Shown here: piece after piece, positions 16,552 through 26,136 of the stretch
How positions within the stretch are numbered: the stretch's first letter is position 1
Layout of the letters: each line of letters starts with the position of its first letter
Origin: Nitrosomonas sp. Is79A3
GTDB taxonomy: Bacteria > Pseudomonadota > Gammaproteobacteria > Burkholderiales > Nitrosomonadaceae
Length of the DNA stretch: 64,000 nucleotides
NCBI RefSeq assembly: GCF_000219585.1
Contig: NC_015731.1
Coordinates: 310,001 to 374,000, forward strand
Reading direction: 5' to 3'
Notes under the pieces: generated by a model
The model's input: the letters and a program-made list of their open reading frames with translations, nothing else
Database searches by the model: none
What the model was told of the DNA's origin: nothing
Made by a program: the position numbers and the translations under genes

Positions 16552-17730
16552 ATGAAAAACCACCTTATCATAGCCGTAGCTATAAGTCTGACCTGGGGAA
16601 GTACAGTCAATGCACAAAGTTATTCATGGGCCGCATCGAATCAAGCGCAAGGACAACCGATTGCAGTTATGGCCCCTACCCCAAATTCAGCAATGCAGGG
16701 ACAGCATACATCTGAATATTGGACTGCGGAGCGTTTAAGAAATGCTAAACAAATCGATCTACCAAGAGCAACGGAATCTAACTCAAGTTCTGAGATTCTT
16801 GATTCTTATGATTATGGGGAACGAATTAGTGAGCCAGGCCAAGCTCCTACTATCAAAGTTAAACGTAATAAAACCAAGCTATTTGAACCGATTAAAAACG
16901 AAATTAATCAGGACAGTGAGAATGAAATACAGTCCTATAACGTACAGGATGTTACTCCTTACGCTTCTGGAACGGTCGGCGCCTCTTTCACCGGCTCAAG
17001 GGCTACCCCGGCTACTCCTTTCTGGCCGTTTACAGCAACAGGTAGATTATATTTTAGTGATGTATCCGGAAATCACTATACATGCTCTGCCTCTGTTATT
17101 AAGCCTCGTATTATTCTTACGGCAGGTCACTGCGTTTATGATGCTGTAAAAAAACAATGGAACACAAATTTTATATTTATTCCTGCTTACCATAATGGAA
17201 GCGCTCCCTATGGGCAGTGGAGCTGGAGTTGGGCGACTACTACTAACAATTGGGCAAATGGCGGTGGGAAAGTTCCTAATTCAGGAGATTACGCCGTAAT
17301 AGAAATTCAGGATAATTCCATTGGTCAGAAAATTGGAAGTATTACGGGTTATTATGGATACAGAACATTTGCTTTAAGTCCTAACCATGTCACCATGCTT
17401 GGCTATCCTAGTGCTTTTGATAGTGGTGATTGGATGCATAGAGTCGATTCTCAGTCATATAAAACTACACTCTATAACACTGTGGAATATGGATCCGAAA
17501 TGACCAATGGTGCCAGCGGAGGCCCATGGGTTGAAAACTTCGGAACTCTTGCCAATGGTCAATCCGTATCACCTGGTTACTGGCTTGCTATCGTGGGTTT
17601 GACATCTTATGGTCCCGTTGATACTACCTTACGTTATTCGGGCTCTAGTATTCTAGATAATCAGTTTACTAATAGTTCAAAAACCGGAATTCTTGATGTG
17701 GCATGCGCTCATAAAGTGGGTAATTGTTAA
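16552..17730 (+). CDS. secreted trypsin/V8-like serine protease
   Basis: This 392-residue protein starts at ATG 16552, which follows GGAGG by about 8 bases; an upstream ATG at 16525 adds nine residues without a site. The signal peptide (MKNHLIIAVAISLTWG...VNA) should be cleaved at about residue 22. The N-terminal ~150 residues are a pro-region. The catalytic triad is H193 (ILTAGHCVYD), D246 (SGDYAVIEI) and S322 (TNGASGGPWV). These fit S1B/V8-like proteases. It is secreted to the periplasm or outside. It follows the HK1-RR2 pair by 250 bp and may be a target of it. A terminator hairpin follows. Confidence 0.88.
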   Translation: MKNHLIIAVAISLTWGSTVNAQSYSWAASNQAQGQPIAVMAPTPNSAMQGQHTSEYWTAERLRNAKQIDLPRATESNSSSEILDSYDYGERISEPGQAPTIKVKRNKTKLFEPIKNEINQDSENEIQSYNVQDVTPYASGTVGASFTGSRATPATPFWPFTATGRLYFSDVSGNHYTCSASVIKPRIILTAGHCVYDAVKKQWNTNFIFIPAYHNGSAPYGQWSWSWATTTNNWANGGGKVPNSGDYAVIEIQDNSIGQKIGSITGYYGYRTFALSPNHVTMLGYPSAFDSGDWMHRVDSQSYKTTLYNTVEYGSEMTNGASGGPWVENFGTLANGQSVSPGYWLAIVGLTSYGPVDTTLRYSGSSILDNQFTNSSKTGILDVACAHKVGNC

Positions 17731-17746
17731 TAGTCTATCCTAACCA

Positions 17747-17788
17747 CCACCGGCAATGCCGGTGGATTGGGATTATCTTGCTTTATTG
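17747..17788 (+). terminator. terminator hairpin after the protease gene
   Basis: CCACCGGC / GCCGGTGG (17747-17754 and 17758-17765) form a strong stem with a 3-nt loop, followed by a weakly T-rich stretch. An imperfect copy is found at about 26807 in the duplicated remnant. Confidence 0.65.
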
Positions 17789-17899
17789 CCATGTATGTCC
17801 ATTCCATTAATCGTCATCTGACAATTGTCACGGCAGAAGAATAAAAATTCTGATCGCGGTTAAATCTGGAAATCAAATTAAATAGGGAGAAATGGGAAA

Positions 17900-18955
17900 A
17901 TGCATACTGGAGAACCAATACGTATATGTATACGTGGAATGTCAGGAATGCTAGGAAACAGGCTGGCAATTTGTCTAGATAAACAGAAAGATATGACGCT
18001 TACCGCCGGGATAGTCAGGAATGGTGTACATCTAGATAAAATATTAAATGGTTTTGCATCTACCAATAGATTACCTGAACACATATATCTTGATGCTGGG
18101 AAAGACGTTGTAAAGTCACTTAACAAATCGCAATCAAGAGTGAAATTTGAACATATCGAGCAACTTAATCTGTCCGATGTTTGCGATATAGTTATAGATA
18201 CAACGCCATCTGGAAATGGAAAGGCATGGCGAGATAGATATGCAGCTTTTGGCAAATATGTAGTCTTTCAGTCAGGAGCATTCCCAGATGGATCACTAAT
18301 TACGCCACCTTATCTTATTAAAGATAAGAGAGAAAAGTTTTTTCGTCAAGGGAACTGCATAATCTCAGCATTATCACCCATATTTTATGCATTAGATGAA
18401 ATGATAGAGAGTGCAAAAATAAACGTGATAATGCAATATACGGGAAAATTATTAGTGGACATACCGACAAACCAAAGAATTCATTCAACATATTTAGCTG
18501 ACGAACTATTTTTACAGATGAATGAGGAGCTGGGATCTCTGTTTCCTTATAAAAACATAAGATTATCTGATCTTTACCAAGTTCCAAGTCTAGACTATTA
18601 TAGTATGTCATTACATCTGGTACTAAAGGAGAAAGTGACTAAAAAAAATATTAGAAAAATACTTATGGACACCCCCCGAATATTTGTGACACCAGATGTA
18701 ATAACATCTACATATGAAATTGATCATTTCTTAAGAGAACAAGTAAAGGAATCCGGAAATGATTTGCCACCAATTACGGTATATGGTTGTGATCTTGCTG
18801 ATGATATAAGAAGAAACGAGATTGTAATCAGAGCAGCGATATATTCAAGGACAATAGCCGTACTTCCGAACATTGATGCGATCAGAATGCTAGTAAAAGA
18901 TGAAGATCCAATTGAAGCAATGAGAAGGACTGACACATATGCTGGATTTTCTTGA
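17900..18955 (+). CDS. type II (archaeal-like) glyceraldehyde-3-phosphate dehydrogenase homologue
   Basis: This 351-residue protein has GGGAGAAATGGGAAA before ATG 17900. The N-terminal Rossmann loop is RGMSGMLGNRLA. The central DIVIDTTPSGNGKA and VVFQSGAF resemble the type II GAPDH segment DxVVDGxPxxxGxxN and LQGG. NCIISALSPIFYAL aligns with the SCNTTGLCRILYAI-type active-site stretch, so C153 could be the catalytic Cys, although CNTT has become CIIS. The C-terminus (TIAVLPNIDAIRMLV, PIEAMRRTD) matches the family end. Type II GAPDH is mainly archaeal. The altered active site suggests a non-glycolytic or regulatory role. A tail fragment of a second copy exists at 28918. Confidence 0.75.
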   Translation: MHTGEPIRICIRGMSGMLGNRLAICLDKQKDMTLTAGIVRNGVHLDKILNGFASTNRLPEHIYLDAGKDVVKSLNKSQSRVKFEHIEQLNLSDVCDIVIDTTPSGNGKAWRDRYAAFGKYVVFQSGAFPDGSLITPPYLIKDKREKFFRQGNCIISALSPIFYALDEMIESAKINVIMQYTGKLLVDIPTNQRIHSTYLADELFLQMNEELGSLFPYKNIRLSDLYQVPSLDYYSMSLHLVLKEKVTKKNIRKILMDTPRIFVTPDVITSTYEIDHFLREQVKESGNDLPPITVYGCDLADDIRRNEIVIRAAIYSRTIAVLPNIDAIRMLVKDEDPIEAMRRTDTYAGFS

Positions 18956-19821
18956 GAGATTGTTTAGGTTGGAAAATAACTCACTTACTTACAAACCCTG
19001 AATACCTCACAAAAGTACATCACTTAATTTTCGCATTCCTGGTTTCTTAAAGGCTATTCGGATAGCTTGCTCTAAAATTTGAACATTAGAGTTGTAGACA
19101 TAAGAAAGCATCACATTTGCTTCATATGCTTACAGTCCAAGAAAAAGCGTTCGCGCATCCAGTGGATAGTCGCTTCCTGGAAATTGCGCGTAGTAAAATC
19201 GTACAGGCTTCCAAGCGAAGCGGCATTCCCTTGAAACAGAGTTATGCCAAGGAAGGCAAGGAAGTGCGCCGCAAAGCCGGTGGTTATGCCCATGCCAAGC
19301 AATTTCGTCACATGCGCAAAAGCTTTAAACACCAACGCACGATCCTTGGTATCGTGCTGCGAGAGATCAAGAGAAAACTGGCAACGGCGGAACTGGAGTG
19401 TTCCGCATTGCTACAATATCTGAACACGCTGCTGGGGCGAGCACAACGGATTCACCAGCGGCAACCGAAAAACAAACACAAACTCTACGCACTGCATGCC
19501 CCGGAAGTCGAATGCATCGGCAAGGGCAAGGCGCGTAAACCATATGAATTCGGTGTCAAGACCAGCATTGTGGTCACGCACAAAAACAGCCTGATGTGTA
19601 TTAGTTCAGATCTAATCGTACAAAGCGCTTGAAATCGAGAGCATTACCGAGTTTGATGTGGGTTGTAAATAGCGGTGTAAAAATGTACCACTGAGGCGCA
19701 CTGAATTTCGCGGGAATCTCGGAATAAAAGTAATGGAATGGACGCCCACTACCCTAAACGGCATCGAAGTGCCAAAGTAGTGGTGCAGTAAAGCCCACTA
19801 AACAAGAGAGGAGCGTCCGAC

Positions 19822-20862
19822 ATGAAGATTACAACGATAGGCATTGATTTGGCAAAAGAAGTATTTCAGATTCACGGTGTGGATGTACATGGTAAGGCCG
19901 TGTTGCGTAAGCAACTGCGCCGCAGCGAAATGGCGAGGTTCTTTGCCAATCTTGAGCCTTGCCTGATTGGTATGGAGGCATGCGGTAGCTCGCACCACTG
20001 GGCGAGAAAGTTGGGCGAATTTGGGCATACCGTCAAACTCATGTCGCCCCAGTTCGTAAAGCCCTATGTGAAGACCAATAAGAATGATATGGCGGATGCA
20101 GAAGCGATTTGCGAAGCAGTTAACCGACCGAATATGCGCTTTGTACCGATCAAGAACGTTGAACAACAAGCAATCCTCTCGATACATCGCGCCAGACAGG
20201 GTTTTGTTAAAGCCAGAACCGCGCAGGCAAATCAGATGCGTGGTTTGCTCTCTGAGTTTGGTATCGTGATGCCTCAGGGGATCCGATCCATCAACAAACG
20301 TATGTCGGATATACTGGAAGATGCCGAGAATGGTTTACCAGGTACCCTGCGCAAGCTGTTGGAAAGACTGAACGACCACCTCAAGGAATTGAATCGCCAG
20401 GTGGAAGAGTTGGAGCTTCAGATCAAGCTGTGGCATAAACAGAACGAAGCCAGCCAGAAACTGGAAGCCATTCCCGGTGTGGGCCCGATCACAGCAAGTG
20501 CCATTGTGGCAACCGTGGGAGGTGCCGCGGAATTCAAGAACGGCAGGCAACTCGCGGCATGGTTTGGATTGGTCCCAAAGCAACGATCCAGTGGTGGTAA
20601 GCAGATATTGCTTGGTATCAGTAAACGTGGCGACACTTACTTGCGCACTTTAATGATCCACGGAGCACGAGCGGTCATTCGTTTTGCTGAGAACAAGACT
20701 GAACCGGAGAGCTGGGTGCGCAAGCTAATGGCACGGCGCAATAAGAACGTTGCCGCCGTTGCTCTGGCGAACAAGAACGCACGAATCATCTGGGCGCTAC
20801 TCGCTAAAGGCACTACATTCCACCCCAAACACACTTCGGCAGCGCCTGCTACCGGAGCCTGA
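19822..20862 (+). CDS. IS1111-group transposase (DEDD recombinase)
   Basis: This 346-residue protein starts at ATG 19822 with GAGAGGAG upstream. The N-terminal RuvC-like domain has D in GIDLAKEVFQ, E in GMEACGSSHHWA and DxAD in KNDMADAEAI. The C-terminal transposase_20 domain has the helix-hairpin-helix IPGVGPITASAIVA and the active Ser region PKQRSSGGKQ. All catalytic residues are present and the frame is complete, so it could be active. IS110-family recombinases are guided by a non-coding bridge RNA. Confidence 0.93.
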   Translation: MKITTIGIDLAKEVFQIHGVDVHGKAVLRKQLRRSEMARFFANLEPCLIGMEACGSSHHWARKLGEFGHTVKLMSPQFVKPYVKTNKNDMADAEAICEAVNRPNMRFVPIKNVEQQAILSIHRARQGFVKARTAQANQMRGLLSEFGIVMPQGIRSINKRMSDILEDAENGLPGTLRKLLERLNDHLKELNRQVEELELQIKLWHKQNEASQKLEAIPGVGPITASAIVATVGGAAEFKNGRQLAAWFGLVPKQRSSGGKQILLGISKRGDTYLRTLMIHGARAVIRFAENKTEPESWVRKLMARRNKNVAAVALANKNARIIWALLAKGTTFHPKHTSAAPATGA

Positions 20863-21145
20863 TCGAGGCGGCTGAATAGAAACGTATCGGTAATGTTGCA
20901 ACAAAAAGGAATTTAAGGAGAAAAACTTTCACCGATTGCACAGGCAATCATGACATGATGGCAAGATAGGTCAGACCGTGGTTGGGAAAGCTCGTTCTGG
21001 TACAAGCACACCAAGTGCGTAAAAGTGATAGAGCCCCAATCAGCGTATTCCATCAGGGACAGAGGCAATGAGCTTCACATAAAGTCCGGATGTATGGCTG
21101 CAATCTTTACCTTCTCAAAATCATCGACTGAAAGCTTGGCATAAC
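20863..21145 (+). ncRNA. candidate bridge-RNA region of the IS1111 element
   Basis: The 283 bp between the transposase stop and the right subterminal repeat have no gene. In IS110-family elements a non-coding end encodes the bridge RNA that pairs with target and donor DNA; in the IS1111 group this is reported downstream of the transposase. I infer the RNA from position only. I have not folded it or assigned its loops. Confidence 0.35.
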
Positions 21146-21646
21146 GTGGGCGTCCATGTATACCAGTCTGAAGCCTGTAAGCTGATGCAATTAGCATCAA
21201 GTGAAAGGCGATGAGGATGTATACAGTGGAACTATATGTAAAGATTCGACGAGCGGTTATGGTAGAAGGCCGAAGCGAACGCGAAGTTGCGCGTTATTTT
21301 GGTATTCACCGCAAGACTGTGAAGAAGATGTGCCAATACGCAGCACCGCCGGGTTACCGGCGCAAGAGCGAACCCGTATCTCCCAAGCTTGCCCCTTTCA
21401 CTGGCATTATTGATGCCATTCTGGAAGCTGATAAGCAAGTTCATGCCAAACAACGCCATACTGCAGTGCGGATATTGGAGCGGTTACGCGATGAAAATGG
21501 TTTTACCGGTGGTTATACCATCGTACGTAACTATGTCTACAAGGCTGCGATTCGGCAGAAAGAAATGTTTATGCCGTTGGTACATCTACCTGGTCATGCC
21601 CAGGTAGATTTTGGAGAAGCTGATGGCTATATTGGCGGCAAGCTAA

Positions 21647-22837
21647 GGAAACTCTGATTAAGTCCCAAAAACTTGTAAAATACGCGGTAGATTGTAACCA
21701 CTGCAAGGGAATGCATTGATGAAACAATTAGTATTGTCGATTCCATTATTTATCAAGAAACCAAAAGTAACTCGCCGGCAAAAGTTTCTCGAAGAAATGG
21801 AGCAAGTGGTTCCATGGGTAGACTGGACGAATCGGATCGCGCCGCACTATCCGGTAGCAGGTTTGGGACGCAAGCCATTTGCGTTGGAAGCGATGCTGCG
21901 GATTCATATGATGCAGCAATGGTTTGGTTATTCAGATCCGGCAATGGAAGAAGCGTTACATGATGTGCCGATGCTACGTGAATTTGCAGGACTAGATGCG
22001 GGAGAAGATGTTATGCCTGATGAGACGACGATCCTCAAGTTTCGCCACCTGCTGGAGAAGCATCACTTGGCACAAAGCCTGTTTGCTGAAACAACTGGGC
22101 GGTTAGCGCAACAGGGATTATTGCTGCGTCAGGGCACGATAGTTGACGCCACGCTGATAGCGGCTGCGCCATCGACCAAGAACCGGCAACGCAAACGTGA
22201 TGGCGAGATGAGTTCGACTAAGAAAGGCAACAACTATTACTTTGGATTAAAAGCACACATAGGCGTAGATGCCGATTCCGGCCTGGTGCATAGCCTGGAA
22301 ATTACCACGGCCAAAGTGGCCGATGGCAACATGATTGATGCGCTGGTACATGGCGAAGAGGCAATTGTATTGGGTGATCGGGCTTATACTCGTAATGATC
22401 GCAATCTGGAAGCGCAACGACAGCCGGAAGAGCCGGTCTGGGGTATGCCATTCAAACGCAAGCGCGGTGAGGAATTGCCAGCAGAACATGCCGTGCTCAA
22501 TCGTATGCTAGCTTCACTACGCGCAAAGGTTGAACATCCGTTTCGTATTGTCAAAAGACAATTTGGTTATACCAAAGTCCGTTACCGAGGATTGTTCAAG
22601 AATGCACAACAGCTTTATCTGTTGTTTGCCTTGGCTAATCTTTACCATGTCCGTAAGGTGTGGATGCCAACCACGGGATAATTCCGTCCAATATCCCTGA
22701 AAATCAGCATCAGGGGACAGAATAGTATGCAATCTGCTAAAAATTACAGTTATTAATCGCACAATAATGCCTATATTAGCTACTTTACCGATAGCTTTGT
22801 CGACAAAACTGGAATAAATAACTTAATCAGAGCTTCC
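21647..22837. mobile_element. IS5-family element (1191 bp)
   Basis: The ends are GGAAACTCTGATTAAGT and, as reverse complement of the right, GGAAGCTCTGATTAAGT. They are flanked by the 4-bp duplication CTAA at 21643-21646 and 22838-22841, which fits the YTAR target of IS5. It interrupts istA. Transposase and ends are intact, so it may be active and recent. Confidence 0.92.
21719..22681 (+). CDS. IS5-family transposase
   Basis: This 320-residue DDE transposase starts at ATG 21719 (AAGGGA upstream; TTG 21716 is the alternative). The N-terminal DUF772 region includes LRIHMMQQWFGYSDPAMEEA. The catalytic core has D in GTIVDATLIAAAPS, D in IVLGDRAYTRND and E in AKVEHPFRIVKRQFGYTKVR. The length is normal for the IS5 subgroup. 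It fills most of the element, which supports an intact copy. Confidence 0.92.
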   Translation: MKQLVLSIPLFIKKPKVTRRQKFLEEMEQVVPWVDWTNRIAPHYPVAGLGRKPFALEAMLRIHMMQQWFGYSDPAMEEALHDVPMLREFAGLDAGEDVMPDETTILKFRHLLEKHHLAQSLFAETTGRLAQQGLLLRQGTIVDATLIAAAPSTKNRQRKRDGEMSSTKKGNNYYFGLKAHIGVDADSGLVHSLEITTAKVADGNMIDALVHGEEAIVLGDRAYTRNDRNLEAQRQPEEPVWGMPFKRKRGEELPAEHAVLNRMLASLRAKVEHPFRIVKRQFGYTKVRYRGLFKNAQQLYLLFALANLYHVRKVWMPTTG

Positions 22838-23933
22838 CTAATTAGATTCCATTATTTCTGCCTTGATTTGCCGCATTCAGATGGTTGTTTTGTCAAAGCT
22901 TACCCGACTGAAGATACTGAATCCTTTCTGGATGGGCACGTCGCTGCATTTGCGTTTCTTGGTGGAGTGCCGCAATCGATCTTGTATGACAACACCAAGA
23001 TTGCAGTAGCGAAGATATTGGGTGATGGTAAGCGCCAACGTACCAAGGCATTTAGTGAGTTGCAGAGTCACTACCTGTTTGAAGACAAGTTTGGGCGACC
23101 GGCTAAAGGTAACGACAAGGGCAATGTTGAAGGCATGGTCGGTTATAGTCGCCGGCACTTCATGGTGCCGCTACCCATTGCCACTGACTTTGATGCTTTA
23201 AATGCCAAACTGCTGGATGGATGCATCAAACGAAGCCAAGCGAAACTACGGGGTCAAACAGAAACCATCGCTGAGCGTATGAAACGCGATGCCGCTGCGC
23301 TGATGGCTTTACCTGCGGTTGCTTTTGATGCCTGCCACAAGATTTCCACGCGTGTATCTTCACTATCGCTCGTGCGTTATCGGACCAACGACTACTCAGT
23401 ACCTACCCAATACGGCCACCGGGAAGTATTGGTCAAAGGCTATGTAGATCACGTCGATATTTGCCTGGGTGCTGATACGATTGCACGCCATGTGCGCAGC
23501 TACGGTCAGGAAGAATTCATATACAACCCATTACACTACCTGGCGTTGCTGGAACAGAAACCGCGTGCGCTTGATCAAGCAGCGCCCTTGCACGATTGGG
23601 TACTGCCCGAAGCATTCGATCGCCTGCGTCGACTGCTGGAAGTCCGCATGGAACGGCGCGGTCGCAAGGAATATATCCAGGTTTTGCGGTTGCTGGAGAA
23701 TTTCAGTCAAGCGCAGGTTGAACAGGCGATCAAACAAGCGATGGGTTTGGGTGTAGTGGGTTTTGATGCTATTAAACATTTGATCCTATGTGCGATCGAA
23801 CAACGACCTGCCAAGCTAGACTTGGCGCTTTATCCGTATCTACCGAATGCCAGTGTAAAATCCACCGAACCACGAGCGTACTTAAGCTTGCTGCAAAGAC
23901 CTCAGGCAAATCAGCAGCCTATGGAGGTGCGTT

Positions 23934-24755
23934 ATGACTGACACGTCTATACCTACCACGGTTGCGCCACAGGTTTTGCTGGTCAATCACTTCAAGACCC
24001 TAAAATTGCCGACCTTTGCACGAGAATATGAGAAAGTGGGACTCGAATGCGCACGTGAAGGTATCGATTATGCACGTTACTTATTGCGGCTATGCGAACT
24101 GGAATGTATCGATCGTGAACGACGCAATACCGAACGGCGCATACGTCAGGCAAAGTTCCCAGTGACTAAAAGCCTGGATACGTTCGACTTTGCTGCAATT
24201 CCTGAATTGAACAAATCGTTGGTACTAGAGTTGATGCGCTGCGAATGGATCGACAAGCGCGAGAACATTATTGCGCTGGGGCCTTCAGGTGTTGGCAAGA
24301 CTCATGTGGCTTTGGCCTTAGGGTTGGGTGCTTGCCAGAAAGGCATAAGTGTAACATTTACGACAGCTGCAGCCCTGGTGCATGAGTTAATGGAAGCCCG
24401 TGATGAGAAGCGACTGCGTACCTTGCAAAAGCAGTTGGCTAACGTCAAGTTGCTGATTATAGACGAGCTCGGTTATGTGCCATTTACTGCAGTGGGTTCA
24501 GAGCTCTTGTTCGAGGTATTCAGCCGACGATATGAACATGGATCCACTCTAGTCACATCAAATCTGCCGTTTGATGAATGGACGAGTGTGCTGGGATCAG
24601 AACGATTGACCGGTGCGTTGCTGGATCGCTTAACCCATCATGTGCATATTCTGGAAATGAATGGGGAATCGTATCGCCTGGCTGAAAGCAAGAAACGGCA
24701 AAAGCAGACAGTACCAGCCAAGCCTATAGAAAAGGAGGATGCCAGACCAATATAA
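23934..24755 (+). CDS. istB: IstB, IS21 AAA+ transposition helper
   Basis: This 273-residue ATPase overlaps the end of istA by 8 bp, the normal IS21 coupling. Walker A is LGPSGVGKTHVA, Walker B is LLIIDELGYVPF and sensor I is STLVTSNLPFDEW. IstB loads on target DNA and activates IstA. It is intact even though IstA is broken, so the element cannot move without IstA from elsewhere. Confidence 0.93.
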   Translation: MTDTSIPTTVAPQVLLVNHFKTLKLPTFAREYEKVGLECAREGIDYARYLLRLCELECIDRERRNTERRIRQAKFPVTKSLDTFDFAAIPELNKSLVLELMRCEWIDKRENIIALGPSGVGKTHVALALGLGACQKGISVTFTTAAALVHELMEARDEKRLRTLQKQLANVKLLIIDELGYVPFTAVGSELLFEVFSRRYEHGSTLVTSNLPFDEWTSVLGSERLTGALLDRLTHHVHILEMNGESYRLAESKKRQKQTVPAKPIEKEDARPI

Positions 24756-24949
24756 AAGATTTTAGGGAAAACACTGCGCCTTTACTGAAACCCAAGAAAT
24801 AAAAAATCAGAGGCGCAAAACCAGAGGTTAAAGCCCTCTTTTTATTAACCTAACTGGTACACTCTTCGCGCGCTATTTGGTACCCTTTTACTCCGCCATT
24901 GACAGTGGGTGTTGAAATTTAAAATCAAACATAAATGGAGGTAACGCTC

Positions 24950-25989
24950 ATGTTGCATACTAACAATCCAATCATTAAACATAAAGCAGGATTGCTCAAT
25001 CTTGCCGAAGAACTCCAGAATGTCTCAAAAGCCTGCAAGATAATGGGAGTTTCGAGAGATACATTTTATCGCTACCAGGAATTAGTTGAGACAAACGGTC
25101 TGGAAGCATTGATCAATCAGGATCGTCGTGTTCCTAATTTTAAGAATCGGGTGGATGAAGCCACTGAACAGGCGGTGGTGGCCTATGCAGTAGAGTATCC
25201 AGCACATGGCCAGCATCGAACCAGCAACGAATTACGCAAAAGCGGTATTTATGTATCAGGTAGTGGCGTGCGCTCAATCTGGTTACGCCACCAGCTAGCA
25301 AACTTCAAAGATCGCCTTGCTGCACTGGAAACCAAGATCGCCAGTGAAGGCATCATTTTGAATGACGCACAAATCGCAGCATTGGAGAAAAAGAAACAGG
25401 ATGATATTGCCAGCGGTGAAATAGAAACGATGCATCCTGGTTATTTGGGCGCACAGGATACCTTCTATGTGGGAAATCTAAAAGGTGTTGGTCGTATTTA
25501 TCAGCAAACTTTTATTGATACTTACTCCAAGGTAGTGCATTGCAAGCTCTATACGGCCAAAACACCGATTACTGCAGCCGATATCCTAAATGACAAGGTA
25601 CTGCCATTCTATGCGACACAGGGTTTACCCATGTTGCGGATATTAACGGACAGGGGTACGGAGTATTGCGGGCGGGTTGAACAGCATGATTACCAGCTAT
25701 ACCTGGCATCAATGATATCGACCATACCAAAACAAAAGCCATGTCACCCCAGACCAACGGTATCTGTGAGCGATTCCACAAAACCATCTTACAGGAATTC
25801 TATCAAGTGACTTTCCGCAAGAAGCTGTATCACGATTTGGAGTCACTGCAAAAGGACCTAGACAGCTGGATCGATTATTATAATAATGAAAGAACTCATC
25901 AGGGCAAAATCTGCAATGGAAAAACTCCTATGGAGACTTTGTTCAGTGGGAAAACGATTTGGAACAGCAAAAATCTGAACCAAATCTAA
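24950..25989 (+). pseudogene. IS481-family transposase with a one-base frameshift
   Basis: ATG 24950 follows GGAGG. The N-terminal HTH is VSKACKIMGVSRDTFYRYQE. The rve core has D in FIDTYSKVVHCKLY, D in RILTDRGTEYCG and E in GICERFHKTILQ. Near 25709 the frame changes: the expected LYLAINDIDHTKTKA is read as LYLASMIST because one A appears missing in GGCATCAATG. The remainder continues in the other frame to 25989. The loss is either a real deletion or a sequence error. It is the parent family of the remnant at 853-2455. Confidence 0.88.
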
Positions 25990-26136
25990 TCTGACAGGCA
26001 TCCAATCAATTCGGTAACTGTACGATCTGATCTGAGCTAGTACACCTGATGGTTGGTGCAAAAATTTTCCTCGGTAATCCCTATGATGGCCATATCCTTC
26101 GAGATCTTTGCAAAATCGCACAAATTTTTTTTTTTG

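Larger units (their letters stand above)
19738..21157. mobile_element. IS110-family (IS1111 group) element
   Basis: ATGGACGCCCAC at 19738-19749 and GTGGGCGTCCAT at 21146-21157 are a perfect 12-bp inverted pair, which is the subterminal-repeat hallmark of the IS1111 group. The exact element ends may lie a few bases outside these. It carries one transposase and a ~280-bp downstream non-coding region. It is inserted in the IS21 left leader, upstream of istA. Confidence 0.85.
21211..23941 (+). pseudogene. istA: istA (IS21 transposase) interrupted by IS5
   Basis: The first part (21211-21646) has an N-terminal HTH (SEREVARYFGIHRKTVKKMC) and the first catalytic Asp region (PGHAQVDFGEADGYIGGKL). The IS5 element splits codons after GGKL. 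With IS5 and one CTAA removed, the frame reads GGKLIRFHYFCLDLPHSD and runs to 23941. The remaining part has the second Asp (SILYDNTKIAV) and Glu (GNDKGNVEGMVGYSR). The gene would be about 510 residues, a normal IstA length. The IS5 insertion is its only visible lesion. Confidence 0.88.
19664..24904. mobile_element. IS21-family element carrying IS1111 and IS5 insertions
   Basis: The ends match as inverted repeats: TGTAAATAGCGGTGTAAAAA on the left, TGTCAATGGCGGAGTAAAAG as reverse complement of the right. The flanking 6-bp duplication GTGGGT lies at 19658-19663 and 24905-24910. It carries istA (interrupted) and istB. It is inserted near the left end of the IS481 element. Removing both inner elements gives about 2.6 kb, normal for IS21. 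Confidence 0.9.
19597..26044. mobile_element. IS481-family element enlarged by nested insertions
   Basis: The 26-bp ends are TGTATTAGTTCAGATCTAAT(CGTACA) at 19597-19622, and as reverse complement of 26019-26044 TGTACTAGCTCAGATCAGAT(CGTACA). The 7-bp duplication CCTGATG lies at 19590-19596 and 26045-26051. Its own transposase is at 24950-25989. Without the IS21 insertion the element would be about 1.2 kb. Confidence 0.9.
19117..26125 (+). pseudogene. IS5/IS1182-type transposase fragment split by the IS nest
   Basis: The part at 19117-19596 encodes the central region of a DUF772-type DDE transposase: KSFKHQRTILGIVLREIKRK, YALHAPEVECIGKGKARKPY and SIVVTHKNSLM. The frame resumes at 26045-26125 with MVGAKIFLGNPYDGHILRDL. 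It resembles the complete element at 59914-61218. The N- and C-terminal ends are lost. The interruption by IS481 left a 7-bp duplication. Confidence 0.85.
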
